Of a stretch of 8,106 nt of DNA, positions 6,358 through 8,106 are shown in pieces. The stretch is taken from assembly GCA_049515555.1 (NCBI GenBank), contig JBEKTY010000261.1, positions 1-8,106 on the forward strand. The letters are read 5' to 3'. Made by a program: the position numbers and the translations under genes. The stretch comes from JBEKTY01 sp049515555 (GTDB taxonomy: Bacteria > Planctomycetota > Planctomycetia > Pirellulales > Thermoguttaceae). The stretch's first letter is position 1, and each line of letters starts with the position of its first letter. The notes below the pieces were generated by a model. It worked only from the letters and a program-made list of their open reading frames with translations, did no database searches and had not been told where the DNA came from.

Positions 6358-6519
6358 TCAAGCTGCCGTCGCGTACCCGCCGCCCATCACGGCGTCGAAA
6401 AGCTGCTCAAAGCTCATCGGGCCGCCCGTCACCCCCGCAGCCATCGCGGCCGGCAGCCGGGTCCGGCCCGCCTCTGCGTCCCGGGTCCGCCAGCAGAACC
6501 TGTAGTGGGCCGGGAACAT
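6358..6519 (-). pseudogene. Probable C-terminal remnant of a DDE transposase
   Basis: From the ATG at 6519 the frame encodes 53 residues: AHYRFCWRTR, a Gly/Arg-rich link, then LPAAMAAGVTGGPMSFEQLFDAVMGGG. HYxFCxxxR followed after a short gap by PAMAAGVT and a Trp/Phe-Glu-Glu-Leu helix is, from memory, the usual C-terminus of IS1/IS6-like DDE transposases that end in YNF.RPH...TPAMAAGVTD. No upstream catalytic part is present in any minus-strand frame that I can read, and no Shine-Dalgarno precedes the ATG. The open frame continues to a GTG at 6600, and ACAMF just before the ATG may belong to the same domain. It could instead be a small intact gene of unknown function. Confidence 0.45.
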
Positions 6520-6601
6520 GGCGCAGGCACCGGGATGGATTTGGCAACGTGGGCGCCCCTGCTCCTGGCTGCCACCAAACGCCAGATAAAGAACGCCCAC
6601 T

Positions 6602-6697
6602 AGCGGAGAGAGGGTTACGACCCCGACCGCGCAGGCGCGGACCCCTCCGGCAGATTATAAGGCCGCTGCGCCAGCCAAGACGCGGGACGCCTTCCGC
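6602..6697 (-). other. Degenerate tRNA-like sequence (class II, Ser-like 3' half)
   Basis: On the minus strand the end reads GGGGTCGTAACCC, then TCTCTCCG and CTA, which parallels a tRNA-Ser 3' end (T-arm, acceptor, G discriminator, CCA). Before it lies a 6-bp hairpin CCGCGC-CT-GCGCGG in the place of a long variable arm, and before that GCGGCCTTATAATCTGCCG, which resembles an anticodon arm. The T-loop lacks TTCGA, the anticodon stem has a mismatch and the 5' acceptor strand pairs poorly. It is therefore not a functional tRNA; it could be a relic or a chance resemblance. Confidence 0.2.
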
Positions 6698-6715
6698 GAA
6701 AGACGGTCGCCTCGC

Positions 6716-6754
6716 CCCCGCGGGACCATGGCTGTAATCCCTTGGCCCGCGGGG
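6716..6754. repeat. Inverted repeat with 9-bp perfect arms
   Basis: CCCCGCGGG (6716-6724) and CCCGCGGGG (6746-6754) are exact complements. Three more pairs (CCA 6726-6728, TGG 6743-6745) follow after a one-base bulge. No T-run follows on either strand, so it is not a simple terminator. Its role is unknown. Confidence 0.6.
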
Positions 6755-6767
6755 ACTGGCTTTTCTT

Positions 6768-6802
6768 GGCCTCGCCTTACGGCGACCGCATCAGGCGAGG
6801 CC
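6768..6802. repeat. Inverted repeat with 9-bp perfect arms
   Basis: GGCCTCGCC (6768-6776) and GGCGAGGCC (6794-6802) are exact complements around a 17-base loop. It starts 14 bases after the previous stem. Neither strand shows a T-run after it. It could be part of a structured transcript or a protein-binding site. Confidence 0.6.
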
Positions 6803-6903
6803 CTCGACCCTCCTCATTACCCACCTCCTTCCTGCTTAGCACACCAAGTGCTCGCCGCGTTCACTGTGATTGTCTGCGGCGGACAGGAAGGTGATACAGA
6901 ACT

Positions 6904-7040
6904 GATTTTGTCCGGCGCGCAGTAGATCGCGGCTAATGTGTAAAAGAGCCCCGAATTTCCGGGGAAAAACGCCTCTGAGTCGCCGGACGGAATAAATCCA
7001 AGACCTATTGACAAGGTGTCGCGGCGATTTTGTCCGGCGC
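6904..7040. repeat. 15-bp direct repeat with a third inverted core
   Basis: GATTTTGTCCGGCGC occurs at 6904-6918 and again at 7026-7040, 122 bases apart in the same orientation. The core GTCCGGCG also appears inverted at 6981-6988 (CGCCGGAC). The second copy ends on the last base of the stop codon of the gene at 7040-8106. The copies could be operator-like sites, recombination sites or the scar of an insertion. Confidence 0.6.
6941..6964 (-). terminator. Weak intrinsic terminator downstream of the HTH gene
   Basis: On the minus strand CCCCG and CGGGG (6960-6964 and 6949-6953) form a 5-bp stem with a 6-base loop, followed by CTCTTTTA. It lies about 75 bases after the stop codon of the gene at 7040-8106. 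The stem is short but GC-only and in the expected place. Confidence 0.4.
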
Positions 7041-8106
7041 TACTTCCGCTTGCGAGACCCTCGCTTCAGTCGTGCCCGGTGGCGTTCGATGGCTAGATAC
7101 GTTTCCCGTTCCGGTTTGCCCAGTGCCTGCCCGCAGTCGGCATAGGTCTTGTACTGTCGCGTCTTCCACGCCTCGTAAATTCGCTTGTCATCTTTCCTAT
7201 CCGTGTCAACTGGACGGCCGCGATTTCGTTTTTTCGCTGACCGCAGCTTGACTTGTTGCGGCTTGGCGGACCTGCCCTGTTCGATAGATTCCCGTTCACT
7301 TTTCGCAAGATGCTCCTGACCGAGAAGCGTAATTCTTGCTGGCCCATCGAGAAAAATAGGGGCCTTGCTTGCGTAGTGCTCTTGAAACTTCGCTTCGAGA
7401 CGCCCGCTTTCCACGAGTTCTTCGCATTTCCGCAGCAGTTCTCGCCAATCGGGATTGTTGTAGTCCATTGGGTAAAGGTCAGTAAGGAACTGATCTAGGG
7501 TGTCCGCCGCCGCTTCCCTCAGAATGTCCTCGTAAGTTGCTGCCTTTAGCCGCTCTGTGAGGTTTGTTTCATCTTCGGAGGGTGCTGCGTCGCGCGGCGG
7601 TGCGCCGTTTGCCTCCTGGCTGACTTCGTCTGCGAGGAGATAGCCCGGGGGATACTTAGGCGCGAAAGCTATCCGCAAGAAGGCGTCAACCGCGTTCCTA
7701 CCCAGAGCCTTTGCCGGTGCAAGATCAGCTTTGAACAAACGAAGAGCAATGCGCAGACGGGCACCAATGTGGCATATATCTCGACAGTGCGCCGCCCAGA
7801 AGTCCCAAATATCAGGGAGGGAGATGGAAGCAATTTCGCACATTGCATTCAATTCAGAGAACGGCGAGATTTCTTCGGCGATGACGGTCGGCAATTGCTC
7901 ATTCTTGAGCGATGCTGCCTCAGTCTTTGCGCGTCCTAGAGCACCGAGGAACCTTATGCCACGTTGGCTTTGCTCCTTTTCTGACTTAGAAGCTGTTAAG
8001 AAATAACTTAGCCGTTTGGGTTGTGGTGGCGAATGGTGTAGTTCCACTTGGGTAGGACGGTATGTCGCAACAGCCGGACGCTCGCCTTTGCTTCCTCGGA
8101 CACCTT
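7040..8106 (-). CDS. Hypothetical protein with RGRP motif and C-terminal HTH, 5' end outside window
   Basis: I do not recognise the whole protein. The frame stays open to the right edge and reads as natural protein (RPAVATYRPTQVELHHS) before a GTG at 8047 that has no Shine-Dalgarno, so the gene probably begins outside the window. Counting from that GTG (335 residues), the first 270 residues are mixed helical with clusters such as DIWDFWAAHCRDICHIGARL (79-98) and DILREAAADTLDQFLTDLYP (174-193). The last 65 are strongly basic: a KKRNRGRPVDTD segment (272-283) with an AT-hook-like RGRP core, then YEAWKTRQYKTYADCGQAL (291-309) and ETYLAIERHRARLKR (315-329), which read as a helix-turn-helix pair. 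DNA binding is inferred from this tail. I recall similar tails on planctomycete hypothetical proteins. Base composition is visibly lower in GC than the exporter operon, hinting at transfer. Confidence 0.72.
   Translation of the reverse strand, partial: GVRGSKGERPAVATYRPTQVELHHSPPQPKRLSYFLTASKSEKEQSQRGIRFLGALGRAKTEAASLKNEQLPTVIAEEISPFSELNAMCEIASISLPDIWDFWAAHCRDICHIGARLRIALRLFKADLAPAKALGRNAVDAFLRIAFAPKYPPGYLLADEVSQEANGAPPRDAAPSEDETNLTERLKAATYEDILREAAADTLDQFLTDLYPMDYNNPDWRELLRKCEELVESGRLEAKFQEHYASKAPIFLDGPARITLLGQEHLAKSERESIEQGRSAKPQQVKLRSAKKRNRGRPVDTDRKDDKRIYEAWKTRQYKTYADCGQALGKPERETYLAIERHRARLKRGSRKRK

Larger units (their letters stand above)
6218..7039. other. 822-bp stretch without an intact gene
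   Basis: No open frame here has convincing coding character over a usual gene length. The stretch holds a terminator hairpin (6305-6331), a probable transposase remnant (6358-6519 or somewhat longer), a degenerate tRNA-like sequence (about 6602-6697), two long stems (6716-6754 and 6768-6802), a 15-bp direct repeat (6904-6918 and 7026-7040) and a weak terminator (6941-6964). The layout suggests decayed mobile DNA. A non-coding RNA cannot be excluded because of the number of stems between 6610 and 6802. Confidence 0.6.

Noticed and set aside
6728..6925. 65-codon plus-strand frame starting at an ATG
   Set aside because: There is no Shine-Dalgarno and no recognisable domain, and it runs across both inverted repeats.
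6817..7014. 65-codon minus-strand frame
   Set aside because: It needs a TTG start without Shine-Dalgarno, and it spans the weak terminator and one direct-repeat copy.
7008..7036. TTGACA that might be a promoter -35 box
   Set aside because: At 16-18 bases downstream there is only TTGTCC/TGTCCG/GTCCGG, nothing like a -10 box, and no plus-strand gene follows.
1..8106. CRISPR array
   Set aside because: The repeats present are adjoining heptamers, inverted pairs or isolated duplicates; none shows regular repeats with unique spacers.

Overview
The window looks like chromosomal DNA of a GC-rich planctomycete, probably Pirellulales- or Gemmata-like. This rests on the split ABC/FtsX exporter genes, weak or absent Shine-Dalgarno sequences, gaps packed with short palindromic repeats that I associate with those genomes, and a basic C-terminal helix-turn-helix module I recall from planctomycete hypothetical proteins. 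The assignment is inference from style, not from a marker gene.

The left two thirds (about 135-5255, all minus strand) is a four-gene exporter operon. In transcription order it encodes an HlyD/MacA-type membrane-fusion protein (3849-5255), a MacB/LolD-type ATPase (3058-3780) and two dissimilar FtsX/MacB-type permeases (1572-2858 and 135-1469). The two permeases plus ATPase would form the inner-membrane pump and the fusion protein the periplasmic adaptor. The substrate cannot be read from the sequence. Every gap in this operon, and its 3' end, is filled by a repeat structure: a tandem 19-mer plus short palindrome (3802-3855), an inverted pair of REP-like hairpins (2896-3020), a TKTTCRG heptamer array folding into a 32-bp stem (1474-1569), and an 80-bp imperfect inverted repeat beside a second copy of the palindrome (21-133).

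The right third (about 5400-8106) looks like accessory DNA. It holds a small membrane protein with a zinc ribbon (5412-5681, plus), a convergent two-helix membrane protein of unknown function (5747-6217, minus), an 822-bp stretch without an intact gene (6218-7039), and a lower-GC gene with an RGRP/HTH tail that runs off the right edge (7040-8106, minus). The 822-bp stretch contains a bidirectional terminator, what looks like the C-terminal remnant of a DDE transposase, a degenerate tRNA-like sequence, several long stems and a 15-bp direct repeat. It reads as a decayed mobile-element or integration site.

No CRISPR array, rRNA or intact tRNA was seen. The most unusual signal is the repeat occupancy of all operon junctions, above all the heptamer hairpin between the two permeases. 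I found no convincing new defence or enzymatic system.
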